In this document: positions 54,258-64,000 of the stretch, one piece after another
Position numbering within the stretch: the first letter of the stretch is position 1
How the letters are laid out: every line of letters begins with the position of its first letter
Assembly (NCBI GenBank): GCA_007922195.1
Contig: ML682121.1
Span: forward strand, 2,133,382-2,197,381
Length of the DNA: 64,000 nucleotides
Direction of reading: 5' to 3'
Source of the DNA: Podocnemis expansa
Lineage: Eukaryota; Chordata; Testudines; Podocnemididae
Position numbers and translations under genes: made by a program
Notes under the pieces: generated by a model
Databases searched by the model: none
Seen by the model: only the letters and a program-made list of their open reading frames with translations
What the model was told of the DNA's origin: nothing

Positions 54258-55325
54258 GCAAGAAGTCCTGTGGCACTTAAAGACTAATAGATTTATTTAT
54301 CGCATGAGCTTTCGTGGGGGAATATCCCACTTCGTCAGACGCTTTGAAGAGGGAGAACTTACCCTCTTCAAAGCGTCTAAAGACTAACAGATTTATTTAT
54401 CACATGAGCTTTCATCGGAGAATATAGAATCATAGAATCCTAGGGTTGGAAGGGACCTCATAGGTCATCTAGTCCAACCCCCTGCCAGAGGCAGGACCAC
54501 TCCCACTAAACCATCCCAGTCATGGTTTTGTCCAGCCGGGCCTTAAACACCTCCAAAGATGGAGACTCCACCACCTCCCTTGGCAGCTCATTCCAATGCT
54601 TCACCACTCGCCTAGTAAAAAAGTTTTTTCTAATATCCAGCCTCGACCTCCCTAACTGCAACTTGAGACCATTGCTCCTTGTTCTGTCCTCTGTTACCAC
54701 CGAGAACAGTCGAGCTCCATCTTCCTTAGAGCATCCCTTCAAGTAGTTGAAGGTTGCTATCAAATCCCCCCTCAATCTTCTCTTCTGCAGACTAAATAAG
54801 CCTAATGCTTTCAGTCTGTCCTCATAGGGCTTGCGCTCCAGCCCTTTAATCATTTTGGTTGCCCTCCTCTGAACTCTCTCTAGCATGTCCCTGTCCTTTT
54901 TGTAGTGGGGAGCCCAAAACTGAACACAGTATTCTAGATGTGGCCTCACCAGTGCAGAATAGAGGGGAATGATCACATCCCTTGATCTGCTGGTAATACT
55001 TCTTTTGATGCAGCCCAGTATGCCATTGGCCTTTTTGGCAGCAAGAGCACACTGCTGACTCATACCTAGCTTCCCATCCACCATGACCCCCAGGTCCTTT
55101 TCTACACTGCTGCTACTTAACTGAATGTTTCCCAGCCTGTAGCAGTGCATGGGGTTTTTCCGTCCCAAGTGCAGGATTTTACACTTGTCCTTATTGAACT
55201 TCATAAGCTTTTTATTGGCCCATTGTTCCAATTTATCTAGCGCTTTGAAGAGAGAGAACTTTAAGTGCCACAAGACTCCTTGCTTTTTTTGCTTTACTAG
55301 ACTAAAACGGCTGCCCCTTTGGAAC
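54258..55325. repeat. Fold-back repeat copy 8, split by a CR1
   Basis: The left part, 54258-54421, holds agaagtcctgtggcacttaa, a central hairpin and a partly duplicated arm (catgagctttc appears at 54304 and 54403). The right arm resumes at 55241 as cgctttgaagagagagaact and ends acggctgcccctttggaac. The CR1 between them inserted into the element, with loss of about 15 bases of the expected arm. Confidence 0.75.
54422..55240 (-). mobile_element. CR1 LINE, 3' part, about 820 bp
   Basis: Starts (3' end) with the CR1 terminus atagaatcatagaatccta, then ggttggaagggacctc. The minus strand encodes the C-terminal part of ORF2 in one open frame of about 255 residues (55273-54506): [48 protein letters not shown] and [19 protein letters not shown]. 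This is a younger copy than the one at 11013, judging by its unbroken frame. Confidence 0.93.
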
Positions 55326-55659
55326 TTGGCTATAGTTTTAATCTATTTATTTCTTTTGTAAGCAATTGTGACTTTTATGCCTTAACACTAATAACCACTT
55401 AAAATTTCTTTTTGTAACTAATAAACTAATTTTACTGTTTTATCTAAATATATTTGGATTGAAGTGTTTGGGAAACTTCAGTTTGAGATAAAGTTTGATG
55501 CATCATCATTGAAATAATGGACTGTCTATGAACTACACTGTCCAGGCAGGTACTGAGCAGTGCAATATGCACATTTCAGGTGAACAAGGCTGGGAGAAGG
55601 GTATGCAGGGATATACTGTACTTAATACATTGATAGTTGGGAGAGCATTCATGTATTTG
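55326..55659. other. No recognised content
   Basis: AT-rich sequence after the fold-back element; nothing recognised. Confidence 0.35.
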
Positions 55660-55960
55660 GCTGGGAGTGCTTTTACATGCTAGGGATGAAGATTCCACAA
55701 CCTCTCTCGGTAACCTGTTTCAAAGCTTATGTATCCTTATAGCTGAATAGATTTTCCTAAAGTAAAGCCCTCCATGCTGAAAATCAAGCCAATTACTTCT
55801 TCTCCTGTTTCAGTGGACATGAACAACGTATTGCCATACTACTTATAACAGCCCCTCACATACTTAAAAACTGTTCTCAGGTTCTTTTCCCTTCCCATCC
55901 AATCTTCTTTTCTTATGACTGACCATATCCAGTCCTTTCAGCCTTCAAAATTGTAGCTTT
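55660..55960 (-). mobile_element. Old CR1/L3-like LINE fragment
   Basis: Strings such as gattccacaacctctctcgg, taacctgtttcaaag and cagtcctttcagccttc are minus-strand versions of the CR1/L3 C-terminal coding end. Diverged and short. Confidence 0.5.
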
Positions 55961-56969
55961 GATAATGAGGTCACTTTGTGGAGGTTTACCTCTGGATGGG
56001 GATAAGCAAGGAAAGACTGTATCCGTCAAGGTCAAAAACAAGGACATTGCAGTAACTGAGATGGGAAATGACGAGTGCTGGGAGAAGAGTTTGAGCTGTG
56101 TGGGTGAATAGGAAAAGTCATCTTTTATGGATTTTATGAAGAAAGAAAATCCATGATAGCAACACGACCTGGATGTGAGAACACATCCTAGAGGGAGGAT
56201 TACATCAGAGATTTCCCAGCTTGCAGGCCTAAGTGACAGGCCAGATGATGGTGCTGCCGACAGTGAGAGAAAAAGATGTGGTCCTGGCTTAGGGGAAATA
56301 TTAAGAGCTCTGTTTTAGCCATTTTAGCTGTCAAGAGTGAGCTGATGGATGTGCTCGGGGGCCTAACCAACAAGCATCACAGGGAAGAACAAGGAGAATA
56401 AAGGAAGAACTTTTCAAGAAAAAGAGCATAGATGGAGTGCTGGTTCTGAGCTTTGCATACGGAGAGATCATTTGTGACTTGGGCAATGGTTGCCATAGTG
56501 GAGTCCACCAAATCTCTGCCTCCCAGAAACCAGAGGGTAAGGCAGTATAGTGACATCCCTTGGTAGTGTGGCTTTTTCACAGCCCTGAGAGATGTACATG
56601 TGCCAGGTGTTGTGTTCCAAGTGTGGCATGGACTTCGACCCTTCATTTCCTGGTTTTCAGATCTTTTGAGTGTAGCCATTGTCCCCAAGCTAGAAAGTCA
56701 TGAGACTACACTGGGCAACTTCAACTCTGCTTGGACATTTAACTTTTTGCACTTGATTTGTGCACTTTTCTGCCACTACAACTGTGTTTACCCAGAGCCT
56801 GTCCTGGCATAGCTCTACTGGCTAAACCTTGAGGCAGAGACCAGGTCAAAGCCTGTATGTGAACATAAGAACACTTTCAAACATTTCTCTTAGCCCAGAG
56901 ATTTTATTACTGAGTCAAACATCCAGAAAAAAATTCCAACCCAATAAAACACTGCAGAATATAAGGGAG
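55961..56969. other. No recognised content
   Basis: No gene, RNA gene or repeat that I can assign. Confidence 0.35.
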
Positions 56970-57090
56970 AAAACAAACAAACAAACAAACAAGGAGTCCT
57001 GTGGAATTTAAGACTAACAGATTTATTTATTGCAAGAGCTTTCATGGGAGAAAATCCCACTTCCTTAAGTGGTTCAGTCACTTTCATGCA
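56970..57090. repeat. (AAAC)n run and fold-back repeat arm, copy 9
   Basis: A short aaac microsatellite (about 56972-56992) runs directly into aaggagtcctgtggaattta and continues to ggagaaaatcccacttcctt. Only the left arm is present. Confidence 0.7.
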
Positions 57091-59237
57091 ACAGCTGTGT
57101 GAATCTCTAAATCGCTAGTTTAGGGCTAACATTTCAGATGGCCATTGACTTCTCCCCACCCTCACCCAGTAAGGAGGGACTTCTGTGTAAAGACATAGGA
57201 GGATGGGTGCAGCTGCATATTTAGTTCTGTATTATTTTTTATACCTTTTACTTGCCCTGGTCAGTTAGTTCTCTTACAGGAGTAAAACTCAAACCAAAAC
57301 ACTTTGTGTGATAAAAAGGTACTTTTTACTTTGCAGGCCACATCTACAAGCAACAGAATGAATATGGATAATTGCTGTTTTACCTTTCCTTTTTAGAAAC
57401 GTGCTTGCTCTGAAACAGAAGCCCAAGGGGTTAAAGTTGAAAAAAAAAAAACTTGAACCACAAAGAGTAATACTTCATTGATGCTTATTTAAAACTCATA
57501 ACACGAAAGGCACATCTGGCCAAGTGAAAAGACATTTGGGACAAATCTGGACATGCCTCACTTTTACACACTGCACCACTGTATCTGGTAAATCACTTGT
57601 GTGGGGTTTAATTTTGCTCCTCTCTTCTCACTATGCTGAGGCTGTGGCTAGTCTACCGAATGCCACCACGTGCTCTCTGGTTTTACGTGACCCTTCCCTG
57701 GTGCTGCACATTCTTCTCTTATTCTCCAGCCTGTGTGTGCAAGATGCCTTCACTATCTTGTCTGCCTCTTGTGCTCCTTCCTCACTAAAAGTTTCTGCCA
57801 TGTTCAGTGCTGGGTCTCTGCCACTGAGAATGAAGCTGCTCCACCAGTGGGAACAAACAGCTGAAGCTTATGCAAACAAGCATAAAACCAATAAAGTGGC
57901 TCCCATTAAATAGTGATGTTTCAGATGCCCAAGTGAGAGACAGCTCCTTGGGACTCAGCCAGAACCAGGCTGCTGGGGAGTATGAGGAATGGTCTCAGTC
58001 TCCCCCAGGACTGAGCACTGCCCCTGATGCCCTGATTGTCATCCCTCAGTGAATGTTCCCATCTCCTTAGTGCGTAGCTGCTAGAGTGCAGTAAACTGAG
58101 AAAGGAACACAGCTTAGTAAGTGATCCATGTTATGGAAGAGGTAGAGGGCAAGAGAGGGTCTAAGTGTGCTTGAACAGGTTAGATTTTTATCAAGAAATA
58201 TCAGTAAACATCAGTTTCTTTGTCCACACACAACCTGATGGGAAAGAGTATTTCCATTGCTAAGAATCAAAATACGCAAGGAGGTGAAGTAGGACAAATG
58301 CTGTTGTGAACTTGAGTTTGACTTAAAAACGTTTACTATGTCAAGAGCCCATGACAAACTATACAACCGTGCCTTAAGATCATTAAGCTTTATTATATTG
58401 GACTGTGAACACCCACTGTCATGAAATAATGATGGGCTGGCAGCCTCCTATTTGCTGACATCCCCCCCTCCCCCATCATGTGAATGTATCACCAGAGATA
58501 AGTTGAGGAAAAATGCTTAAAACCCGCAATTATAAAAATGGTGAAAATTTAAATAAATCAAAACAGAAAAATGCTTAAAAACTAATGCGGCTATTATCTG
58601 TCAAAAATTATATCTCCTCCCCCAATTTAGCCAAGCTCATTCATGAAGAGGATGGAAGAGCCCATGGAGAAGGAGGCAGAGCATGTGACGGTCTCTGGGA
58701 GGGGGTGGTGCTCTATGGAAGTAGGGAGGTATTGCAGGGGAGGAGGTTTGTTGGATAAGAAATGTCCCCTTGATGTTGCATTTCCCAGTTTTCTAACTTC
58801 TGTAGTTTGGTTTTCAGTCAAATGCTAATATTCTGGAATGCCTTTGCCCAGTGAGAGCAGACTGTGTGGAAGTCATTTCCCCACTGTACTGGCACGTGGT
58901 GAGCTAGTCAGGCTGTTTTCTAGAGTGATTATTTTTATCTACCAAGTGTGCATGGGCCTTTTTTTCTTGAATGTTCTAACATTACTTTAACATGCTAGAG
59001 CTCTCCAGAGTCATAGAGCCCAATGAGAAACAGGCTACTTCACACCAGCTGTGATGAGATTGTCTGTCGAGGCCCCACGATTCTCTTTATGGTTTAGACC
59101 GTGCAAATACACAGTGAGCTAAAGCAGGTGTCAACAGAGGAGCGCCCAAGGGGTTAGGAATAAAAGGGTCACAGAGCTAGGATATTTGAGTCTCAATTTT
59201 CCCAGTAAGATACTCTCTGTCTCCCCATCCCCTGATC
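57091..59237. other. No recognised content
   Basis: Includes a stop-free stretch at 57524-57913 with no recognisable domain and no convincing splice context, which I do not call a gene. It also includes the 3' flank of the SPRY exon. Confidence 0.4.
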
Positions 59238-59764
59238 TCAAGAACACAGTCCAAGTGGAGATCCCTTCACCCAGAAGAAAGGTCTGATCCTCTCCCCCTT
59301 GAAAGAGGTTGACGTGTAAGATAATAAAAGACTCTTCCAATCAGCATCCAAAAATTCCACCTGGCCCCGTTCATAGTCTAAAGCAACCCCTATTCTCCTA
59401 ATCCTGTCACTTGTCACTAACTGGTGGGAAGGAGAGACAATATTGTATACAACACAATGGAAGCTGGAAGTCCCGTGCACACTCATAGCCCAGATCCCCT
59501 CGAGAGGGGTAGGGATGATCTGTCCTTTCCTCCTCAGAGATTCTCTAGCAACCCCCAACGCCCAGTATTTTCCATTCCCCACCTCCACCTCCCAATAATG
59601 TAGCCCTGAGGTGAACCCTTCAGCACCCAGGACACAGTGAGAGGTGTCAAATCTCTCTGGATTGTCAGGCAGGTCCCGGGGCACTTCTGCTCGCCTCACG
59701 CTTTTCCGATTCTCAGACACAATGAGGCTGGGATGAGCTGTGTCTGGATCCAGAGTCAGGTTTG
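59238..59764 (-). CDS. B30.2 (PRY-SPRY) terminal exon of a TRIM or butyrophilin-like gene
   Basis: The exon starts after a long CT-rich tract and AG (minus strand, 59766-59765) and ends at TGA 59240-59238. About 175 codons give a complete B30.2: the PRY core LTLDPDTAHPSLIVSENRKS, RFDTSHCVLGAEGFTSGLHY, WEVEVGNGKYWALGV, then the SPRY part with GVALDYERGQVEFLDAD and ERIRPFFWV. It is intact. B30.2 domains bind protein or ligand surfaces and form the C-terminus of TRIM E3 ligases and butyrophilins. The entry phase is 1, needing one base from the preceding exon. Upstream, the 60-nt exon at 61655-61714 fits; the RING relic at 63374 is decayed. Whether a full gene exists cannot be seen here. Confidence 0.9.
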
Positions 59765-60369
59765 CTGGAGAGAGAGAGAAAAGCAGATTGTTAGGGGCAC
59801 ACCTGAGTCTGTGGGAGGCTGAGAAAGTGTTCTCACACTCCTCAATGAACCTATCCTGGCTGGGAGGATCCTGGATCTCACTCTCAGGAATGGATCAGCA
59901 GACAGATGGAGGAAAGAGATAGATTCTGCAGGCAGGGGAGTTGAGAGCAGGCTGGAAACAGATTTAAACACTATACAGTCTCCTCCTTCCCAGATGGCCC
60001 TCGTAGAAGAGAGGAAGATGTGACATTGGGGAGAAGCTGCTAGATCAGAGAATAAGAAGGAGAAGATGATGGTTCTTTTTCCACCCCAGTCCAGAGAGAA
60101 AGCAGGTGATGGCCACATTAAAGGAAAAGCCATTCCTCAACTCATGAAAAAGTGAGGTGCATGAAGGGAAAAATCAGAAAAGGAGGGGAAATGGGGGGCA
60201 TTGAAGAACAATCATCTGTCAGGTGCTCTCACTCCATTCATTCCTTTGAATTTAATATGCAACAGGCATGAGAAAATCTCAGAGAATGCCAGGACAAAGT
60301 TAAGGATGCCTGGATGCTAGAGACTGGAGAAGTTTCTGTTCCTTGCTGTGAGCATAAACTGACCAAAGT

Positions 60370-60462
60370 CATCTGCTGAAGTGGGTTGATGCCCATGAAA
60401 GCTGAAGCCCAAAGGAATGTTTTAGTCTTTAAGGTGCCACAGGACTCTTCTTGTTTTGATCA
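60370..60462. repeat. Fold-back repeat fragment, copy 10
   Basis: Reads tcatctgctgaagtgggttg to tttaaggtgccacaggactc, right arm only, closest to the variant at 9363-9530. Confidence 0.6.
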
Positions 60463-60761
60463 AAGAGGCTGATGTCAGGATGGTTTGTATGACTACAGCC
60501 TGGAACCTCCTCCATGCATAATATTTTTATTTTTGCAGGGGTGTTTCTGACTTGTTACCTTTAGCTACATGTTCATTAAGCTTTTTCCATACAAATTTGC
60601 TCTGAATAGCAAGAATATCTTTACTGGTAATCGCTCTGTCTGTCTGATTTGGCTGGTTTCCCCTTATTTTCTTCCAGTGCAGATGGCAAAGTGTCTGGTG
60701 TGGAGGAGGAGGATAAGAAAAGATTGGATATCATCTTTATAATAGCATTCCTACTCTAAAC

Positions 60762-60949
60762 CAGTGATTTTCAAACTTAGGGTTGGGACCCAGTGTTGGG
60801 TCACAGACTCTCAGGCACTGGGTCACGGCACCCCCTGCTGTTGCTGCCAGAAGACTGGAATGCATTGCTCAAAGATGTGATTGTTGGGTCGTGGGCATAA
60901 ATGATTTTTTTTCAATTGGATCCCAAGAAACAAAGTTTGAAACCCACTT
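60762..60949. mobile_element. hAT-type MITE with exact 8-bp duplication
   Basis: 188 bp flanked by ctctaaac at 60754-60761 and 60950-60957, an exact duplication with the nTCTA shape of hAT. The left end CAGTGATTTTCAAACTT and the right end AAGTTTGAAACCCACTT are inverted with a few mismatches. It lies in the intron between the 60-nt exon and the B30.2 exon. Related to 48555-49015. Confidence 0.85.
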
Positions 60950-61654
60950 CTCTAAACTGACACATCAGCCTGACAGATCCCAAAGGGACAAGGTCCCCTT
61001 GCAGATTAAACCACATCAGTCTCTAGCAAAATTCTTAACATGGCGCAACTGGATACTGTTTATGTCCACCACTGGTGTTCTTATCACACCTTCAAAATTT
61101 CTAGTGGCCATCCAATACTCAGGCCATGTAGTGGCATTCTGTGGGAAGCAAGCTTTGGAATTCCTCGATGATATCCCCAAGCCTAGAAAAGAGGCGAAAC
61201 TGAGCCAAGGCTGATGGAGAGGGTTACTGGATTTGGTCTTTCCATTCCTTGAAAACTTTATTGACGTAACAAGCTTTGTTATGACAGACAAGGACAGAAA
61301 CATGGGGATCTTTAATAAAACTTAGTTGGGCAATTATATGGGCTGAGATCAGCTGTTTTGGGGCTAGTCATAATAAAACCACTTAAACAAGTGACAGTAG
61401 CTATGTCTTCAGGAGACCATCTTCCACTGACATAGAGCTGTCCACACAAGTGATCATACTGACAAAACTTAATGTTGCTCAAGGGGGTGGGATAGGGAGT
61501 CATGCTCCTGGGCAACAGAAGTTTTCCTGGGATAAGTGCTAATATATACAAGGCCTTGGTGTGCATTTGAGCTGGGTGTTCATTACTTTAACAAAGATAT
61601 TTTCATACGTGGATCTTCCCTCAGTTTAAATGAATACACTACTGGAAAGCTCAC

Positions 61655-61714
61655 CCTTTGTATATGACAACAGCCACTTCCGACAGTCCCGCTCCATTTC
61701 AGAGGGCAGAGCAT
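61655..61714 (-). CDS. 60-nt exon preceding the B30.2 exon
   Basis: On the minus strand, a CT-rich acceptor ending ttcag (61719-61715) is followed by 60 bases and the donor AAAGG/GTGAGC. In phase 1 it reads ALPSEMERDCRKWLLSYTK with no stop and leaves phase 1, so its last G plus CA of the next exon makes Ala: YTK-A-NLTLDPDTA. Short phase-1 exons before B30.2 are usual in TRIM and butyrophilin genes. The match of phase on both sides is the main evidence; the residues are not diagnostic. Confidence 0.65.
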
Positions 61715-62119
61715 CTGAAGGGAACAGAAGGATAAGTGAGGTGAGATGTCATTTTGATAAATTTACAATGGCATTCCCGCTATTAACTAACATGGGTTTG
61801 TTATTATGACCCTGGAGTACAAATGCAGCACACTTTCTAGAGAGAGCAGACAAAAATTAATCTGAAGCCCTGCACCTTCATTTCCGCTTTCATTCAGGCA
61901 TTTCAAAGCTGCTGAATCAACAGTCACTAAAAATCACAACCCAGGCCGTGGGCATTTGGGCCTTGGATCCCCAGCCAGGGATGGGGCCAGGAGTGACCTC
62001 CGGGCAGCTGGGCCCCAGATCCCTCACTGGGGACAGGGCGGGCCCCGCCAGACACGGGGCACTGGCACCGGGATTCGGGGCAGGTGCCCCGTGTGCCTGG
62101 CGCCAGCGACGCCCCTGTG

Positions 62120-62165
62120 TGTTAGTCTAGTTTAGTGAACAAACAAGGACTCCTTGTTTGTTATC
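62120..62165. repeat. Small inverted repeat, fold-back family fragment
   Basis: The string aacaaacaaggactccttgtttgtt is a near-perfect palindrome joining the outermost parts of the two arms of the fold-back family, with gtctagtttagtg on one side only. Confidence 0.55.
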
Positions 62166-62185
62166 TTAAGAAATGCACTCTGTGG

Positions 62186-62660
62186 AAGGACATAAGAACA
62201 ACCACACTGGGTCAGACCAAGGATCCATCTAGCCCAGTATCTTGTTTGCTGACAGTGGCCCATGTCAGATGATCTTATAAACTGGAGGGTTAGGGATACC
62301 TAGACCATGGTGTTGCATCCCTGACCATGTTAATAGCTATGGACGCACCTATCCTCTGTGAAACTATCTTAATCTTTTTTGGACCCAGTTGTACTTTTGG
62401 CCTTCCCAAGAAATTGCAGGGTTTGATTTTGCCTTTCTGTGAAAAAGTACTTCCTTTTCTTTGTTTTAAACCTGATACCCATGTGTTTCATTGGGTGACC
62501 TTTGTTTCCTGTGTTATGTGAAGAGGTAAAAAGCACTTCCCTATTTACTTTCCCCACACCAGTAACAATTTTATAGACCTCTATCATACCTCTCCTTAAT
62601 CATCTTTTTACTAAACCAAACTGTTCCAGTCTTTTAAGCCTCTGCTTAGTTCCTTAGATC
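62186..62660 (-). mobile_element. CR1-related LINE 3' region
   Basis: Starts cataagaacaaccacactgg and ggtcagaccaaggatccatc, the familiar end of a CR1-related reptile LINE. It continues through aagtacttccttttctttgt and aattttatagacctctatca in the same order as other copies I know. The minus strand is the coding sense. Diverged and without an open frame. Confidence 0.75.
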
Positions 62661-62689
62661 TGGCACCTAAAGAGAATGAGTCTGGTATG

Positions 62690-63045
62690 CGGAGCGCTTA
62701 CCTCCACAATATCCTCTGCACTGAAGACTGATACAAAAATTCATATAGCTTCCCTGCAATGGTCTAGTGTGCTCCTTTAGTATCTCAGTCATCCAGTGGC
62801 CCCACCAACTGTTTGGCAGGCTTCCTATTTCTGATTTACATTTTAATAAAAACCCCTTTTAATTTTGTGTGACTTTAGCTAATTATGTTTCAAATTCTTT
62901 GTCAGTCTTTATATATTTTTTACAGTTACCTTGCCAGAGTCAATGTTCCTTTCCATTGTCTTTACTAGGATTTGACTTCCATGCTTTAAAGTATCCCTTT
63001 TTGCCCCTGACTGCCTCTTTTACTCTGCCATTTCGCTATGACGGG
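62690..63045 (-). mobile_element. L3/CR1-like LINE fragment, RT linker region
   Basis: Contains gcactgaagactgatacaaa and catatagcttccctgcaatgg, minus-strand codons of the endonuclease-RT linker of L3-like LINEs, followed by old AT-rich sequence. Probably a different insertion from 62186-62660. Confidence 0.5.
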
Positions 63046-63373
63046 AAAGCCTTGCTGAGAACTGAACAGTATTTAAGTTGGGCATCAGTTGCATTTTTAT
63101 CTGTATTTGTCTGTAACCATTTTTTACTTGTATACCTCATTACTTGTATTCACTTAATATCACTCTCTTTGCAGTTAATAAACTTGTTTCACTGTTTTAC
63201 CTAATCTGTCTGTTCTAGACTGAAGTATTTGGGCAAATGCCACGTGAGGTAACAAGATCGGTTTCTATTATTTCCACAGTTCAAATAACTGTCCAGGAGA
63301 GGACAGTGAAATAGTAAAGATTGCTGCTTAAAACAGAAACATCTTTCTTTACTGAAGTGGAGCTGGTGCTCAC

Positions 63374-63560
63374 CTGCAACTTGCCAGTTGTCTGTCCGTC
63401 CTCAAGATTTCTCTGTTCCGCAGCTTGTCTGCACCAAGGGCGAGAGACAACTCTGTCCTCTCCCTCCAGGCAGTGGGTGACTGATGCAGGCTAGAAGACA
63501 GAAATGATCTATTCTATGGAGTGAAGCAATTTCAGCCCCACTGCACAAGCTCTCACCCAC
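63374..63560 (-). pseudogene. Decayed TRIM-type RING finger exon
   Basis: Across frames, the minus strand aligns with a TRIM RING: CAVGLKLLHSIE, then DHFCLLACISH, then HCLEGEDRVVS, RPWC, QRNL, and after a +1 shift RTDRQLAS. The equivalents are the CxxC block, GHNFCRACI, CWEG, CPQC and QRNLRPNRQLA. Two or more frameshifts, and Cys changes (one to Gly, one to Arg), show it is not functional. No B-box is seen after it. It lies in the same orientation as the B30.2 exon about 3.6 kb away. Confidence 0.7.
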
Positions 63561-63738
63561 TCATCTGCCCGGCTGTCTGCCTGGCAATTACACCAGCCCC
63601 ACTGTTACATCAAACCTCTTCCTCCACCCCCAATGTCTTTTCTGCCCCCCCCCCGGTTCCCCAACCCTACTCAGCCCCACCAGTCCCACCCTTCTGTTCC
63701 CCCAGCCCTTCTTCGTGCCATCCCTACCTCTTCTCCTT

Positions 63739-63946
63739 CCCCAGCTCTGAAATCAGCCTCAGCCCCACCTCTTCCCTGCCCCCAGCCCTGACATCACTCC
63801 CAGCCCCACCTCTTCCCCTTCCCCAGCCCTGACATCACTCCCAGCTCCACCTCTTCCCCTCCCCAGTCCCAATGTCACATCTAGCCCCACTTTTTCCCTT
63901 TCCCCCATCCTTGACATCACTCCCAGTCCCACCTCCATTTCTCCCA
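63739..63946. repeat. C-rich minisatellite, about 41-bp unit, five copies
   Basis: Units follow the pattern ccccagccctgacatcactc then ccagccccacctcttcccc, with an average length of about 41 bases and moderate divergence. The surrounding 63590-63740 is also C-rich but less regular. Confidence 0.8.
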
Positions 63947-64000
63947 CACCCAGCCCCAGCTCAGCAATGAGAGGAGAGGACAGAGGCGCTGGACTTCAGG

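Noticed and set aside
57524..57913. 129-codon open frame with a hydrophobic stretch
   Set aside because: No recognisable domain, no homologous copy in the window, and no supporting splice or promoter context.
63590..63946. Pro-rich protein encoded at the right end
   Set aside because: The reading comes from a 41-bp C-rich minisatellite; no start context, domain or splice support.

Overview
This is a vertebrate nuclear window, most likely from a turtle. The evidence is multi-exon KRAB zinc-finger genes with GT-AG introns, CR1 and L3-like LINEs, DIRS-type tyrosine-recombinase retrotransposons with CpG-rich termini, hAT and pogo-like MITEs, and a dispersed fold-back repeat family that I associate from memory with turtle and other reptile genomes. 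The species call is inference. About half of the window is transposon-derived. One 400-base assembly gap lies at 51350-51749.

Genes. Two plus-strand KRAB-C2H2 zinc-finger genes lie in tandem. ZNF-A has coding exons 420-443, 2069-2195, 3641-3754 and 4120-5561, giving a 568-residue protein with KRAB A, KRAB B and 14 fingers. ZNF-B has exons 34092-34218, 37152-37265 and 37572-39022, with 13 intact fingers; its start exon is uncertain. The KRAB A exon is 127 nt and the B exon 114 nt in both, all junction phases agree, and intron and 3'-flank sequence is alignable (about 1830-2068 with 33580-34091, and 8700-9135 with 40480-40905). They are therefore copies of one ancestral segment about 32 kb apart. 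Between them lies a CpG island (31590-32290), the best promoter candidate for ZNF-B. At the right end, on the minus strand, are an intact PRY-SPRY (B30.2) exon (59238-59764), a phase-compatible 60-nt exon (61655-61714) and a decayed TRIM-type RING exon (about 63374-63560).

RNA genes. A tandem array of five tRNA-Gly-like units occupies 43500-44410 on the minus strand; only one (43733-43804, anticodon UCC) is intact. Two intact tRNA-Cys(GCA) genes follow on the minus strand at 46500-46571 and 47567-47638, with similar flanks.

Mobile DNA. The space between the ZNF genes holds a nested complex. An 8-bp duplication (ctctaagg) and hAT-like ends at 10844 and 26725 may bracket a 5'-truncated CR1 (11013-14478) and a head-to-head pair of DIRS-like elements (14734-20697 minus, 20883-26592 plus). 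The first DIRS carries a 368-bp pogo-type MITE at 17486-17853, and the second DIRS preserves the matching empty site. A third, truncated DIRS (27950-30270 minus) contains a CR1 tail. A diverged minisatellite spans 26810-27640. Fold-back elements recur through the window; one (39453-39735) has an exact 11-bp target duplication, one is split by a MITE and one by a CR1.

How it fits together. The KRAB-ZNF proteins are expected to be nuclear repressors that recruit TRIM28, a family whose common targets are transposons like those around them; the binding targets here are not known. No CRISPR array, rRNA gene or viral gene was recognised. Stretches with no recognised content are listed as such.
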